Assembly: GCF_963678635.1 (NCBI RefSeq)
Contig: NC_087069.1
Span: forward strand, 15,720,660 to 15,784,659
Source of the DNA: Symsagittifera roscoffensis
Lineage: Eukaryota > Xenacoelomorpha > Acoela > Convolutidae
DNA: 64,000 nucleotides
Direction: 5' to 3'
The translations under genes were made by a program, and so were the position numbers. Under the pieces are notes generated by a model. It had not been told where the DNA came from, searched no databases, and saw only the letters and a list, made by a program, of their open reading frames with translations. This document shows, piece after piece, positions 23,343-34,984 of this stretch; position 1 is the first letter of the stretch; each line of letters opens with the position of its first letter.

Positions 23343-24398
23343 AAGATTTTTATAGGTCGACCAAATTGATTTTTCGAGCTTCTCTCCTAAAGCACTAAAA
23401 AGACTGTTTATAATGTCAAAACAGCTCCCTTTATGCGTCGACCGTTTCGATCAAACTTTGATACTGTTTGACTACTTCGATCATACTTTCGAATGCTTTG
23501 AATTGTCCAAAACTAAAGTCTATAAATTTTTTTATTTCCAATTGTAACAAAAATCAAGTACATTTTGAAGTGTTTGATGTGATTTAAGATCTTATTTATG
23601 GAGCATTCGGATGTAAAATCAATTTTATTTCCAAATAAAATCTATCAATTTTATTTCCAAATAAAACCTATCAAATGAAAAAAATCAGGTAAATTTAGTT
23701 CTGCTTGTCGGTTTGTTAGTTCAATTGAATTAAAAGTTTTCAAAAAATTGGTATAATCTAAAGAAAACTTTTACAGCTTGAAACATTTAAAAAGCTATAA
23801 TTAGAAAAAAAGTTTTGGGAAGGAGGAGGGAGCTTTTTTTCCGATCTCCCCACCTGCAAATTCTTGTTTCGATTGTCAGATTTTTTTGAAAATAGGCTAT
23901 TACAAAGATAATTGATTGACGCAAGTCTTCTAAATTTCGTTACAGCATAAAAAGTTTAGGCGCGTCAGGGGTATGGGGGAAAATGATCCAGAGGGTTGTA
24001 AATTTGTCCATTTGGCTTTGCTTTGGATTAACTTATGAAAGATTTTAGATTCGTCTGAGGCGGTTTTGCTCTGGATTAACTTATTGAAAGATTTTAGATT
24101 GTCTGAGGCGGCTATAAAATTCACCAAGAAACTGTCTATGGCTGGCAAAAATTTACTGATGTTTGTTAATGCTTGATTATTGTGTTTTGCCTTAAGAACC
24201 TCATTTTTTCAATAGAACGGATATAGTAGGGGAGACATGCTAGTTGCCCAATTCTTCTCAATGTCAGTTTTTATCAGCGCTTTACTGTGGATTTGCTCTT
24301 AAAAAGAGTTGGTAGTCGAAACATTTTTAAGTGGTTAGAGCGCTTATGATTCACTAATGAAATAAATGCAAAACTGAATATAATATTATAAGCATCAG

Positions 24399-24568
24399 TT
24401 ACCAATATGAATGAAAACAGGTTTTAATTTTGTACCCAGGACGGTATGGTTTGCAGACGTCTTTTTCGTTTCGGCATGGCCTGTCTTCACTGCACGTTTC
24501 GACGCAATCGTTTTCCAGGCAAAAAGGCTTGTCAGCAAAGCAGTCAGAGGGGTGAAGGCAAGATTTTC
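24399..24568 (-). CDS. Small secreted cysteine-rich peptide, exon 2 (paralogue of 48090-48483); exon 1 not visible
   Basis: The minus-strand exon follows a good acceptor (TTTGTTTCAG) and ends in TAA at 24399-24401. It is 170 bp, exactly the length of exon 2 of the paralogue. It encodes eight cysteines in the spacing C-x5-C-x6-C-x4-C-x3-C-x5-C-x6-C-x11-C, identical to the paralogue, with about eight amino-acid differences in 56 residues, none at a cysteine. Exon 1 with the signal peptide should lie about 165 bp upstream, at about 24735, which falls in the assembly gap; it may instead have been lost to the Gypsy copy that begins at the gap. The family is not recognised. Secreted disulphide-rich peptides include defence, venom and inhibitor types; the sequence alone does not choose between them. 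Confidence 0.6.
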
Positions 24569-24713
24569 CTGAAACAAAATCTAGGGCCATATATTCACTG
24601 TTGTAATTTTATCAAAGCATAAAAAAAACTAGTGATAAATTTGTCCGTGCTTATTTTAATTCAATTATGACACCATCCTCTTATTTGATAAAAGGAACTT
24701 TCTCGTAAATTTG

Positions 24714-24913
24714 NNNNNNNNNNNNNNNNNNNNNNNNNNNNNNNNNNNNNNNNNNNNNNNNNNNNNNNNNNNNNNNNNNNNNNNNNNNNNNNNNNNNNNN
24801 NNNNNNNNNNNNNNNNNNNNNNNNNNNNNNNNNNNNNNNNNNNNNNNNNNNNNNNNNNNNNNNNNNNNNNNNNNNNNNNNNNNNNNNNNNNNNNNNNNNN
24901 NNNNNNNNNNNNN
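24714..24913. other. Assembly gap (200 N)
   Basis: Exactly 200 N, a conventional size for a gap of unknown length. It separates segment A from Gypsy copy 2, so the true junction between the peptide gene and the retrotransposon is unknown. Confidence 1.
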
Positions 24914-26470
24914 AACCGAACAAAACAAATTATTCAGCAAAAAATTCAAACAAACAATCCATATCAATGATATACAACACAATATCGTCGTAATACCATT
25001 CATTACGAAACCTATTCCTACTATTAATATCCTAAATAGCAAATTACGCATAGAAGATAAATATACAAGAATGAATAATACAGCTCTAACAGTCTTTCAA
25101 AAACTTAACAAACAACGTCCCTTTTTCTCAAATTTTTACTCTAATGTAACCAAGAACGCAAATACCTGAAACCATTATCAGAACATGTGTACAAATTTTC
25201 AATAATTAAAGTTCATCAATAAAAGATGCATCAAAATGAACAATGATTATATAGGTCTGATCTTGAATTCAAACCAGTCCATAAATTTTTTAGAATCATA
25301 ATCTCATCTATCAAATACACAAACAAAACAAATTGGGACATACTCTCTGTACACGTTTACATCAATTAAACATACAAAATCACTTTACCTCGAAAACTTA
25401 GTGATATTGCGAAACAACTGCAACATTTTCTACAACATTTGCAGGTCAATAATTCTTAATGAAGAATTATCATTCAACAACATAACAAGTGACTTAAAAT
25501 GCCATTTTTTAAACCAACATTTCTAATTTCGAAATAATCAAAAGAACAACAAAAGCTTCTCACAATGCTCAATTTCTAACATTCTCAATACACTCAACAA
25601 GAATTTGAATAATTAGCAGAACTATTACCTAAATAACCAATGGTTTATGCAATATCTAAAATTGATGATGCAAAAGTAAAATTCACCACTACATCTACCT
25701 CTAAAGCCTGACCCAGTTATCATATAAAGACAAGCCAGTAAAGTCCCAGCTCATTTACAAGATAAATTGAATAGATTGCTAGATACTCTAGATTATTTCA
25801 CCAGTAAATAAAGAGGAACAACCAAAAGGAAACACGTTTATGAATCCTGTTAACATCCTCGCTAAAGGCGAATCATTGAAAATTGCTATAGATGCAAGAT
25901 ATTTCAATCCACTAATTGATTAATCTAAATGTAATTGGACTAAAAAACCCGTTCAAGTGACTCACTGAGATAAACGGACAAGATTTTACAACAGCTGACA
26001 TGAACAGCGCGTACAATCAAATGCCATTAGATGGACAATCACGACATCTGAGACAAATCTTCATTGGAAATCAACAATACATAAATAACTACTCTTCTAC
26101 GGAATTTCCAGAGAACCAGTAACTTTTTCAGCATTTGTGAGCAAAGTTCGACGAATCATTCTCAGTAAAAACGTCATAACATATTTACACGATCTTTTCA
26201 TGCAATCACAAACAAAACACGAGATGTTTAAAGTATTCGAAAACTATCACCAAATCTAACTTAAAGAAAACATGAAAGCAGCCTCAGATAAATCACGTTT
26301 CTTTCTCACCACTGTTATGTTTCTTGGACATATTTTTGAAGGAAACAAAATCACTCCATTAGAATCTCGCTTAATTCTTATATTAAATTTTCAACCTTCA
26401 TCAAATAAAAAAAAAAATCTAAGGATTCCTTGTTAAGCTAAATTTTTAAGTATTTATGTTTAAAAAAAAA
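24914..26470 (+). pseudogene. Gypsy protease-RT spacer and reverse transcriptase
   Basis: The spacer frame at 24914-25169 holds EQNKLFSK, INDIQHNIVVIPF and FQKLNKQRPFF as in copy 1. RT starts near 25690 (KVP.HLQDKLNRLLDTLDYF) and continues through the MDGQS / AYNQMPLDGQSRHLRQ region at about 25990-26050. The catalytic box at 26182-26193 reads YLHD, so the first of the two metal-binding aspartates is His. A FLGHIFEGNKITPLESRL stretch follows at about 26325-26375. The frame is broken by several stops and shifts. Confidence 0.75.
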
Positions 26471-26499
26471 ACAATTATATGTAGACCATATATAAAATC

Positions 26500-27480
26500 T
26501 TAAGACAGAAAAAAAATAATTTTTAATGGACATTAGAACACCAGAGAGGTTTTGATAAAGTAAAGACTCTTCTTAGTGAACAATTATCGAAAACGATCCC
26601 AGATCGAGATCAACCGTTTTAGGCTATGCGTGACGCTTCAAATTCTGTTATCGGCGCAACTTTATTACAATCACACAAATGTACAAACAAAATCAACTTT
26701 AGCTCAGCAAATTCAAGATTATTACACAAGCTGAACATAGAGCCTCTAAATTTATGAGAGAATGCACAGCTATAATTTATACTCTTACAGAATATGAATT
26801 TTTAAACCTTGAATCAAAACATTCAACAATTTTATTCACAGATCTTAAACCTATAGTTTTCCTATTTACGCAAAATCAAATCCAAACCTTAGATTTTATA
26901 GATCTCAACTAATTAAAAAAAAATTCCAAACTTACATATAGTTTGGACTGCAGGAAAAAATCTTGCATTACCAGATACACTCAGTCGAAAAATATCACCT
27001 GAATTAAAACAAGGAAAACGACAGTAGAAATACCACAAAAGATAAAATTGTTTCTTGCAAAAGACGAAAAATCACCATGCCCAGAATGTGAATATGCAGT
27101 AAAAATCGATCCTAACAATGCAGAAAAAAAAGTTACCACACTTACTATTAAAATTTGATTGCCAGAATAATCATTACGAAGCAGACTTATAGGAAACTCT
27201 ACATTCAAACCGGTACCACATTCATCATGGATTAAAAAAAACACACAACACAAACCATTTAAACTGAAAACGAATGGAAAAGACCTCTTCCCTTTGAAAG
27301 AAAAAGAAAACATGACCTTAGATTTTATAGATCTCAACTAATTTTTAAAAAATTTCCAAACTTGAATATAGTTTGGACTGAAGGAAAAAATCTTGCATTA
27401 CCAGATACACTCAGTCAAAATATATCACCTGAATTAAAACAAGGAAAACGACAGTAGAAAAAGCACAAAAGATAAAATTC
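26500..27480 (+). pseudogene. Gypsy RNase H, with its end partly duplicated
   Basis: AEHRAS, RECTAIIYTLTEYEFLNLESK and FTDLKPI (about 26720-26860) mark RNase H, which degrades the RNA of the RNA:DNA hybrid. The end motif WTAGKNLALPDTLS is at about 26945-26985 and recurs, slightly changed, at about 27370-27415, because 26890-27070 is repeated at 27310-27490. A run of frame breaks prevents any product. Confidence 0.75.
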
Positions 27481-27489
27481 TTTCTTAAA

Positions 27490-28000
27490 AAGACGAAAGA
27501 TCACGATGACCAGATTGTAAATATGCAGTAAAAACCGATCTTAACAATGCAGAAAAAAAAGTTACCACACTTTCTATTAAAAGTTGATTGCCCAAAGAAT
27601 CATTACGAAGTAGACTTATTAGGAAACTCTACATTCAAATCGATACCATATTCATCATGGATTAAAAACAACACACAACACAAACCACTTAAACTAAAAA
27701 TGTATAGAAAAAACTTCCCTTTATTAGAAAAAAAAATTAACTGATAATAAATTATATTATCAGGAAACTCAGATTTAGACTCAAAATGCACTATAAATCA
27801 AACTTTTAGTTTACAAAATCCTTTAGACAATATACCCCTTTCAAAAACAGAAATTGAAAACATTTTTCTACCAACTACAGAAAAATAACACTGGGTTTGT
27901 ACAAAAAATCAAAACCTTGACCCTGTCATCAGACAACTCAAATCTTGCCACAAAATAAAACAAAATCTGTAAAAACAGATATCACAAACCTAGGATATAA
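27490..28000 (+). pseudogene. Gypsy pol spacer (RNase H to integrase)
   Basis: The 65-codon frame 27547-27744 (CPKNHYEVDLLGNSTFKSI, SSWIKNNTQHKPLKLK) is the cleanest part. The same strings recur at 30848-31033 and, reversed, in copy 1. It has no catalytic motif and lies between RNase H and integrase. Confidence 0.6.
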
Positions 28001-28800
28001 ACTATTTCTTAGATAATTTAGAAATTTTGATGACACAACAATAAAAGTAAATACTAATATCTTAGAATAACAAACCTCTGAACTAAAAGTACCCTGTCTA
28101 CTGTTATTAATGATACTCCTAGCTTTTCATATCTCTTATTCTTCAAATACAAAAGGACATGCAGGATCGGAAAAAAAACTTAATTTACTTTTGTTCACAA
28201 ATTTTACTTTCCAAACGCACTAATTTGCATAAAAGTTAAGTGTAACGATTGCATAAAATGTCAAATAAATAAACCATACCAACACCAAAAACAATTGGCA
28301 GAAAAACAAGACTTTAAAGGACAAAGTTTTTATTTCAACCACAGAATCTCATTTGATACACAACGCCCTAGACCACACTCGTCAGAAGGAAGTTCTTATA
28401 TAATGATGAAAGTTGATGAATTTACTCACTGTGTAGCACTCATTCCTGTACCTTATTGTAACGCTGATTTGTAAGGTTTTATACAACACTTTACGAAAAT
28501 TGGATAGTTTAGTTTGGATTAACAGAAATCCTTGTCACAGGCAATGGCACTGAACCCATAAATCATGAAATCAACATATTATGCCATTTTTTTTATATTA
28601 GACATAAACCCGAACATCTTATGCCCATGGATTAATGGTTTAGTCGAAGGTATGAACCGTTCACAACAGGAATACCTTAGATTTATCATTAATGTAAATG
28701 ATAATAAATATACCGAATTGTCAAACGACGCGATACTATTCCCCCTTGCGTAAAATTCACAAATAATCACAATTTTAGGACTGTCACCATATGAACAAAG
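28000..28800 (+). pseudogene. Gypsy integrase (inner copy)
   Basis: The HHCC zinc finger is recognisable: FHISYSSNTKGHAG at about 28125-28165 and CNDCIKCQINKPY from 28241. The core begins with DEFTH at about 28410 (first Asp kept). The second catalytic position at about 28535 reads VTGNGTEP, with Gly in place of Asp. The frame 28565-28753 carries VEGMNRSQQEYLR, where the catalytic Glu is kept. Typical Ty3/Gypsy integrase architecture, inactive. Confidence 0.75.
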
Positions 28801-28990
28801 AACACTACATAAATACGCAATAAACTAAAAATCCAATGTGAATCAGCATTGATTTTCAAATGCAGAACTTGAAAGATACCAAGGTTATATAAAATTAGAT
28901 ATTAAATACCCGTTCCACGGCTCACATGACTGTTTAACTTATGGTCTACATAAATAAAAATGGATATCACGCATTGGAATAGTTAACACG
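28800..28990 (+). pseudogene. Short third-ORF fragment between integrase and spacer
   Basis: After the integrase end (GLSPYE) the sequence switches to HKYAIN and then to ERYQGYIKLDIKYPFHGS, matching the third-ORF stretch 35010-35470. It then switches to pol spacer at about 28995. Copy 1 has the same two switches with a longer middle, so this copy has an internal deletion. Confidence 0.55.
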
Positions 28991-29450
28991 TATTATTGTA
29001 AAGCCAAAACAATCATTACGAAGCAGACTTATTAGGAAACTCTATATTCAAACCAATACCATATTCATCATGGATTAAAAACAACAAACAACACAAACCA
29101 CTTAAACTAAAAATGTATCGAAAAGACCTCTTCCCTTTAATAGAAAAAAAACTTAACTGTTATTATATAAGTTTATCAGGAAATCCAGATTTAGATTCAA
29201 AATGCACTATAAATCAAACTTCTAGTTTACAAAATCTTTTAGACAATATACGCCTTTCAAAAACAGAAAGTGAAAAAATTTCTCCACCAACTACAGAAAA
29301 ATTAACACTGGGTTTACTACAAAAAATCAAAACCTTGACCCTGTCGTCAGACAACTCAAATCTTGGCAAAAAAGTAAAAACAAAATCTGTAAAAGCAGAT
29401 ATCACAAATCCAGGATATAAATTTCTTCTTAGATAATTTAGAAATTTTGA
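28990..29450 (+). pseudogene. Gypsy pol spacer, second occurrence
   Basis: The 107-codon frame 29113-29436 is the best preserved spacer piece of copy 2 (LFPLIEKKLN, LDSKCTINQTSSLQNLLDN, VKADITNPGYKFL). It is followed without a break by the upstream part of integrase. Confidence 0.6.
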
Positions 29451-29519
29451 TGACACAACAATAAAAGAAAATACTAACTTCTTAGAATAACAAACCTCTA
29501 AACTAAAAGTACCCTGTCT

Positions 29520-30760
29520 ACCGTTAAAAATGATACTCCTAGCTTTTCATATCTCCTATTCTTCAAATACAAAAGGACATGCAGGATAAAAAAAACATAT
29601 TCTATTTTTTTTCAAAATTTTTAATTTCCAAATGCACTTATTTGGATAAAATTTCTATGTAAAGACTGCATGTTATGTCAAATAAACAAACCATACCCAC
29701 ACCAAAAACAATTGGCAGAAAAACAAGACTTTAAAGGACAAAGTTTTTATTTCAACCACAGAATCTCATATGATACAAAACGCCCCATACCACACTCCTC
29801 AGAAGGAAATTCTTATATAATGATAAAGTTTGATGAATTTACCCACTATGTCTATAGAACCAGTGATTTATTCATCATTTCTGAGCAAAATTCGACGAAT
29901 CATTCTCAGTAAAAACGTCATAACATATTTAGACGTTCTTTTCATGCAGTCACAAACAAACCACGAGATGTTTAAAGTGTTCGAAAAATATCAACAAATC
30001 TAACTTAAAGAAAACATGAAAGCAGCCTCAGATAAATCACGTTTCTTTTTCACCACTGTTAAGTTTTTTGGACATATTTTTGAAGGAAACATAATCACTC
30101 CATTAAAATCTCGCTTAGTTGCTAAATTAAATTTTCAACCTTCATCGAAAAAAAAAACCCAAGGATTTCTTGTGAAGCTAAATTTTTAAGTAATTATGTT
30201 TTAAAAAACAAACAATTATATTTAGACCATTTATAATATCTTAAGACCGACAAAAGTAATTTTTAATGGACATTAGAACTCCAGAAAAATTTTGATGAAG
30301 TAAAGACTCTTCTCAGTGAACAATTATCGAAAACGATCCCAGATCCAGATCAACCGTTTTATGCTATGTGTGGCGCTTCAAACTCTGGAATCGGCGCAGC
30401 TTTATTACAATCACCCAAATGTGCAAATAAAATAAAATTTAGCTCAGCAAATTCAAGATTATTACACAAGCTGAAGATAGAGCCTCTACATTTATGAGAG
30501 AATGCACAGCTATGATTTATACTCTTAGAGATTATGAACTTTTAAGCCTTGAATCAAAACATCCAACAATTTTATTCACATATCCTAAACCTATAACTTT
30601 CCTATTTACGCAAAATCAAATACAAACCTTAACTTTTATAGATCTCAACTAATTTTTAAAAAGTTTCATAGATGTAGTTTGGACTGCAGGAAAAAATCTT
30701 GCATTACCAGATACACTCAGTCGAAATATACCATCTGAATTAAAACAAGGAAAACGACAG
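29520..30760 (+). pseudogene. Integrase N-terminus fused to a second RT and RNase H
   Basis: The frame 29670-29912 (80 aa) runs from the integrase zinc finger end (LCQINKPYPHQKQLAEKQ) through IKFDEFTHYV and, with no stop, into RT (SEQNSTNHSQ). The RT catalytic box at 29926-29937 reads YLDV, with the second Asp replaced by Val. RNase H follows with its FT-P--ITF region near 30575 and WTAGKNLALPDTLS at about 30680-30725. The fusion point matches copy 1 at about 1400-1440. Confidence 0.75.
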
Positions 30761-30839
30761 TAGAAAAACCACAAAAGATAAAACTCTTTCTTGCAAAAGA
30801 CGAAAGATCACCATGACCAGAATGTAAATATGCAGTAAA

Positions 30840-32690
30840 AACCGATCTTGACATTGCAGAAAAAAAAGTTACCACACTTCATATTGAAATTTGATTGCCA
30901 AAACAATCATTACGAAGTAGACTTATTAGGAAACTCTACATTCAAACCGATAACATATTCATCATGGATTAAAAACAACACACAACACAAACCACTTAAA
31001 CTAAAAGGTATGGAAAAGACCTCTTGCCTTTAAAAGAAAAACAAAAAAAAACAGGTAATATAATTTTATCAGGAGCCCCAGATTTAGACTCAAAATGCAC
31101 TATAAGTCAAATTTTTAGTTTACAAAATCCTTTAGACAATATAATCCTTTCAAAAACGGAAATTGAAAACATTTTACTACCAACTACAGAAAAAAAACAC
31201 TGGAAATAATACAGAAAAATCAAATCCTGTCATCAGACAAACCAAATTATTGGCACAAATCTAAACTGTTAAAGTAGATATTGGCACAAATACCCACACT
31301 GTAAAAGTAGATATCAAAATTCTAGAAAATAAAACACTTCCTAGACATTTTAGAAAAATTAATAACACAACAATAAATGAAAATACTGACATCTTAGATG
31401 TAACAAACCTCTGAGCTAAAAGAACCCTGTCTACCGTTAATAATGATACTCCTAGATTTTCATATCTCCGATTTTTGAAAAGCATAAGGACATGCAGTAT
31501 CCGAAAATATTCTAATTTTGTTCAAAATTTTTACTTTCCAAATGCACTAATTTGCACTAAAAAAGTTCTATATAAAGATTGCATATTATGTCAATTAAAT
31601 AAACCATACCCAGACTAAAAACATTTGGCAGAAAAACAAGACTTTGAAGGACAAAGTTTTTTTTTCCACCACAGAATCTCATTTGATACAAAACAACCTA
31701 TACAGCACTCCTCAGAAGAAAATTCTTATATAATGAAAAAAGTTGACGAATTTACTCACTATGTAGCACTCTTTCCTGTACCTCATTGTAACGCTGATTT
31801 GTGATGTTATATACAACACTTTATGAACATTAGATAGCTAATTTTGGATTAACAGAAATACTTTTCACAGGCAATGGCACTGAACTCATTAAATAATGAA
31901 ATCATCATATTATGCCATCTTTATTACATTATACATAAATCCGAATATCTTATGCCCAATGGACTAATGGTTAAGTCGAAGGTTTGAACCGTTCACAACG
32001 GGATTACCTTAGATTATCATTAATGGAAAAAATAATAAATATACCGAATTGTTAACAGACGTGAAACTATTCCCCCTATTTTATAAATCACAAATAATCA
32101 TAACTTTAGGACTATCTTTATATGAAATGGTTTTTAATCAGAAACCACGAAAACCAAAAATGTTCACAGCAAATTCCTCAAAAATGCACAACGTTATTAT
32201 CAACCTACAAAAAAAATCAATTTGTTACAATCTAATACTACATGTGCACGATAAAAATCTTTTTCATCACCCGCAAATCTTAAAATTAGCTTCCGACACA
32301 CATTGTAGTGGATTTTATTCAAGATAAAACACAATGATATATATCGAAAAGTAGCCGAAAAACTACTACAAAGACAGAATGTTCAATCAAAAACTAATTC
32401 ACGATTTATACCAGCTACAATTTTAAAAAATGGAGCATTTGTTTTCAAACCAAATTTTATAACACGATAGGAATATCTAAAAAATTACAACCGATTCGAA
32501 ATAAGACCACATCAAATTATTCATAAACCCACCGAGTTTACGTACAAATTTATTAATCTAGCAAAAAGGAAATAGTATACACTCTTTACACTCTTTATCT
32601 AAACGAATACACTCTTTGCGAACTAACATAACTATACACCTTACAGGACTAAAAATTGTCCAAAACAATTCAGACAACAATCATCAATAA
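30840..32690 (+). pseudogene. Spacer, full-length integrase and C-terminal tail (outer copy)
   Basis: Spacer frames at 30848-31209 lead into a zinc finger (about 31440-31620) and the core: DEFTHYVALFPVPHCNADL at about 31745-31800, then FTGNGTEL at about 31870, again with Gly at the second Asp. Unlike the inner copies it continues into the natural integrase C-terminus (frame 32049-32327: LGLSLYEMVFNQKPRKP, FHHPQILKLASDTH). The tail to about 32690 still shows TGLKIVQNNSDNNHQ. Several frame breaks. Confidence 0.75.
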
Positions 32691-33890
32691 ATCAAAATAT
32701 AATTCATCCATCATCTCTAACGAAATCAAAAATCAAATTAATTGAAATCACCCTATCAAAAAATCAATAAATAAACAAAATACAAAGACAAAAAAAAAAC
32801 AAAGGGTAAATCGTAACTTAGACGAAAAACAATTACCACAGGAAACAATAGGATAGTTACAACAACGCCAATCATCACGACTCTGAAGTCAAACACGGAA
32901 AAATTACAAAAATTTCGACCCACAATCTAAAATATTCAAGAAAGTTGAATTTCAGAAATCCTTTCTAATTATTTAAATATGTATATTAATGTCAAACTTC
33001 TCTTTCTTTCTCCATTTTTCATTTATTTTAAGATCCCAAATAACTAGTTCAATTTCAACCAATCAGAATCATTTCAAAACATCACCCCGTTTTGACACCA
33101 CTTCTCTAGCCGACGAATTGCTTACTTCAATCAAAAATGAAACTGTAACTAATAGACCTAGAGGTCAAAACTAAGCAACACGCTTATATTTGATAAATTA
33201 GTTAGACAAAAAATAAACGTTACAACCATTCCCTATCAACCGGTACAAAAATCAACAAAATTGTCTCAACCTATACCCGAAATTTCCCTTAAGGAAAAAT
33301 ATTTAATCAGCCTAAAGGCGAAATCCGAAATGAACAATTAGCCTAAAGTCGATATAACTCTGCAAAACAGCTAGCCATCTGACAAATAACAACAAAACTA
33401 GGAAGCTTATTTCTAGACCTGCAGACTTCACTTCACCAAAAACTGCCCATATCCAAACCATTTGTCAAGAATCAATAAGCAATCTGGCCACACTCGACTC
33501 ACGAATCAAAAGTTAAAAAAGAAGTAAAAAAAAAAGTCATTTCTCAAATGCTTATTTCTCGAATAGTTCAATATCTAAACAAAATAAGTTCAAAGCTTCT
33601 TTCAGTTTTCAAAATCTGTTTTCAATTCAGTTTATTTTTTATCCTAGATATCCTTGAAATTTTTCTCCTGTTTTTCATAATTTTTGTATTCACTTTGTCA
33701 TTTTTCACTCCCTCATAAAAACCTACTTAAACTTCTCAAAAACTTTTGACCACCTCCTCAGGTTTGATATTTCAACAACTATTTAAATGTTAAGACTTTT
33801 ATTCAATAGAAAAGGCATCTTTCTTCTTTTCGCAGTTTTTGTCACCTTCCTCATATCCTCATTTGCTTCATTTTAACAAATTGTAGGTGT
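32690..33890 (+). pseudogene. Degenerate frame ending in a hydrophobic segment; possible C-terminus of the element's third ORF
   Basis: After pol, a 61-codon frame lies at 32989-33174. A broken frame from about 33400 to 33875 then ends in a run of hydrophobic residues (FLLFAVFVTFLISSFASF) just before a TAA. A C-terminal membrane segment would suit an envelope-like third ORF, as some Gypsy lineages carry, but I see no cleavage site or fusion peptide that would settle it. An AATAAA-type polyadenylation signal lies close by at about 33893. Confidence 0.35.
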
Positions 33891-33900
33891 ACAATAAAAG
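33890..33900 (+). promoter_or_regulatory. Possible polyadenylation signal after third ORF
   Basis: ACAATAAAAGG contains AATAAA immediately downstream of the hydrophobic-ended frame. In AT-rich DNA this hexamer is common, so position is the only support. Confidence 0.3.
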
Positions 33901-34204
33901 GCAATAATCAATTTTGCGTTTAATCATTTTTATAGGAGAATATTATAAGCGACACATATTTCACTCATAAAAGAAAAGGACTAGATTGTTCCAAAATTGC
34001 TAATCAACAACCAACCCAACAATCCCCACCGACTACGACATCCTAAGAGCTCCCAACAACACCAAATTCTAGTCAAACAAACCAATCTCAATCATCAACA
34101 CGAAGTTCATTTCAAGATAATCCCTACACATTCGAAGAAAGACATACGTTATTATCTGAACCATTGATAACAGTAGTCCGCCACGCACCTCTAAGCGAAA
34201 CACG

Positions 34205-34936
34205 ATACGAAGCAACATATATGATCTACCCCTAGCATCAAACCTCCTTTCTGAACAAATTCGTGAAAATCCTTTGAATCCTCCTACTTCAACACAGCGT
34301 CTTCCACTTTGGATGAAACAAGCATTCACTCCGGGTGAACCAAATTTAGTAAACGATCCTATAGATATATCATCAGAAACAACCTTGTCACCACCAGAAA
34401 CTTTATCACTACTTTAAACCATAACAACAATAAGCCCTCAACAAAAAGCCAAACTCCAACTATAACATTTCACATTTCCTTTAAATTTCCCTACAAATTT
34501 AGACGATAGATATCGAGAACTTCTAGCTACTAATATGCCCCTACCACTAGACTGGAACACATACGTAGCACCTCCTCCCCTATTTGCTTCACATCTTGAT
34601 AGCAACAGATTGCATAATTAGGCAGTAAGCAGATTACAATACAGACACGATATCCAGGAACACATTGTACAGATTCTTACACAATACAATCTTTAATTTG
34701 AATTAACAGTGAAACTAATTAATTTAGTCCATCATCCAATATCTCTAGCTCCACCAAATATAACAGCTCACTATTTACCTCTCCTATTTATTGCTGCAGA
34801 ACCTATTTATAAGTACGGCAGATATACAAAAAAGTCAATTGTATTATCACATTCTTTAACCCATATTCAGGACTCTCTTACACGTGTTTGTTTTAATAGT
34901 TTTTTTCTCAAAACCCTTTTCCCCTTGTTCTTCTAG
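34205..34936 (+). pseudogene. Unrecognised degenerate ORF of about 235 codons
   Basis: One reading frame stays open from about 34232 to the stop at 34934-34936 apart from four in-frame stops, with no frameshift. Its composition is protein-like (LWMKQAFTPGEPNLVNDP, YRELLATNMPLPLDWNTYV, VHHPISLAPPNITAHYLPL). The last 75 codons (34709-34936) are clean. I do not recognise the family. It lies between the possible third-ORF C-terminus and N-terminus pieces, so it may be a structural or accessory ORF of the same retrotransposon family in scrambled order, or the gag of another element. Confidence 0.45.
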
Positions 34937-34984
34937 AACCCACATCTCATCAAATTGTCTCCCCTTGAACAGGACCACAAAACT

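Larger units (their letters stand above)
17630..24713 (-). repeat. Segment A: inverted, diverged copy of segment A' (48.1-52.8 kb)
   Basis: Blocks of A match A' in inverted, collinear order: 17630-18270 with 52310-52800; 18270-18600 with 51940-52330; 18880-18950 with 51560-51620; 21040-21170 with 50530-50680; 21180-22370 with 49130-50520; 23900-24200 with 48690-49100; 24399-24660 with 48240-48483. Diagnostic strings include the TGTATGGCTGGCAGAT / ATCTGCCAGCCATACA pair. A carries insertions absent from A' at about 17970-18130, 18970-21030 and 22370-23830; A' carries its own at 50690-51540. Confidence 0.85.

Noticed and set aside
24665-25169. Frames across the N run
   Set aside because: They are open only because N cannot give stops; only the part after 24913 is real spacer sequence.
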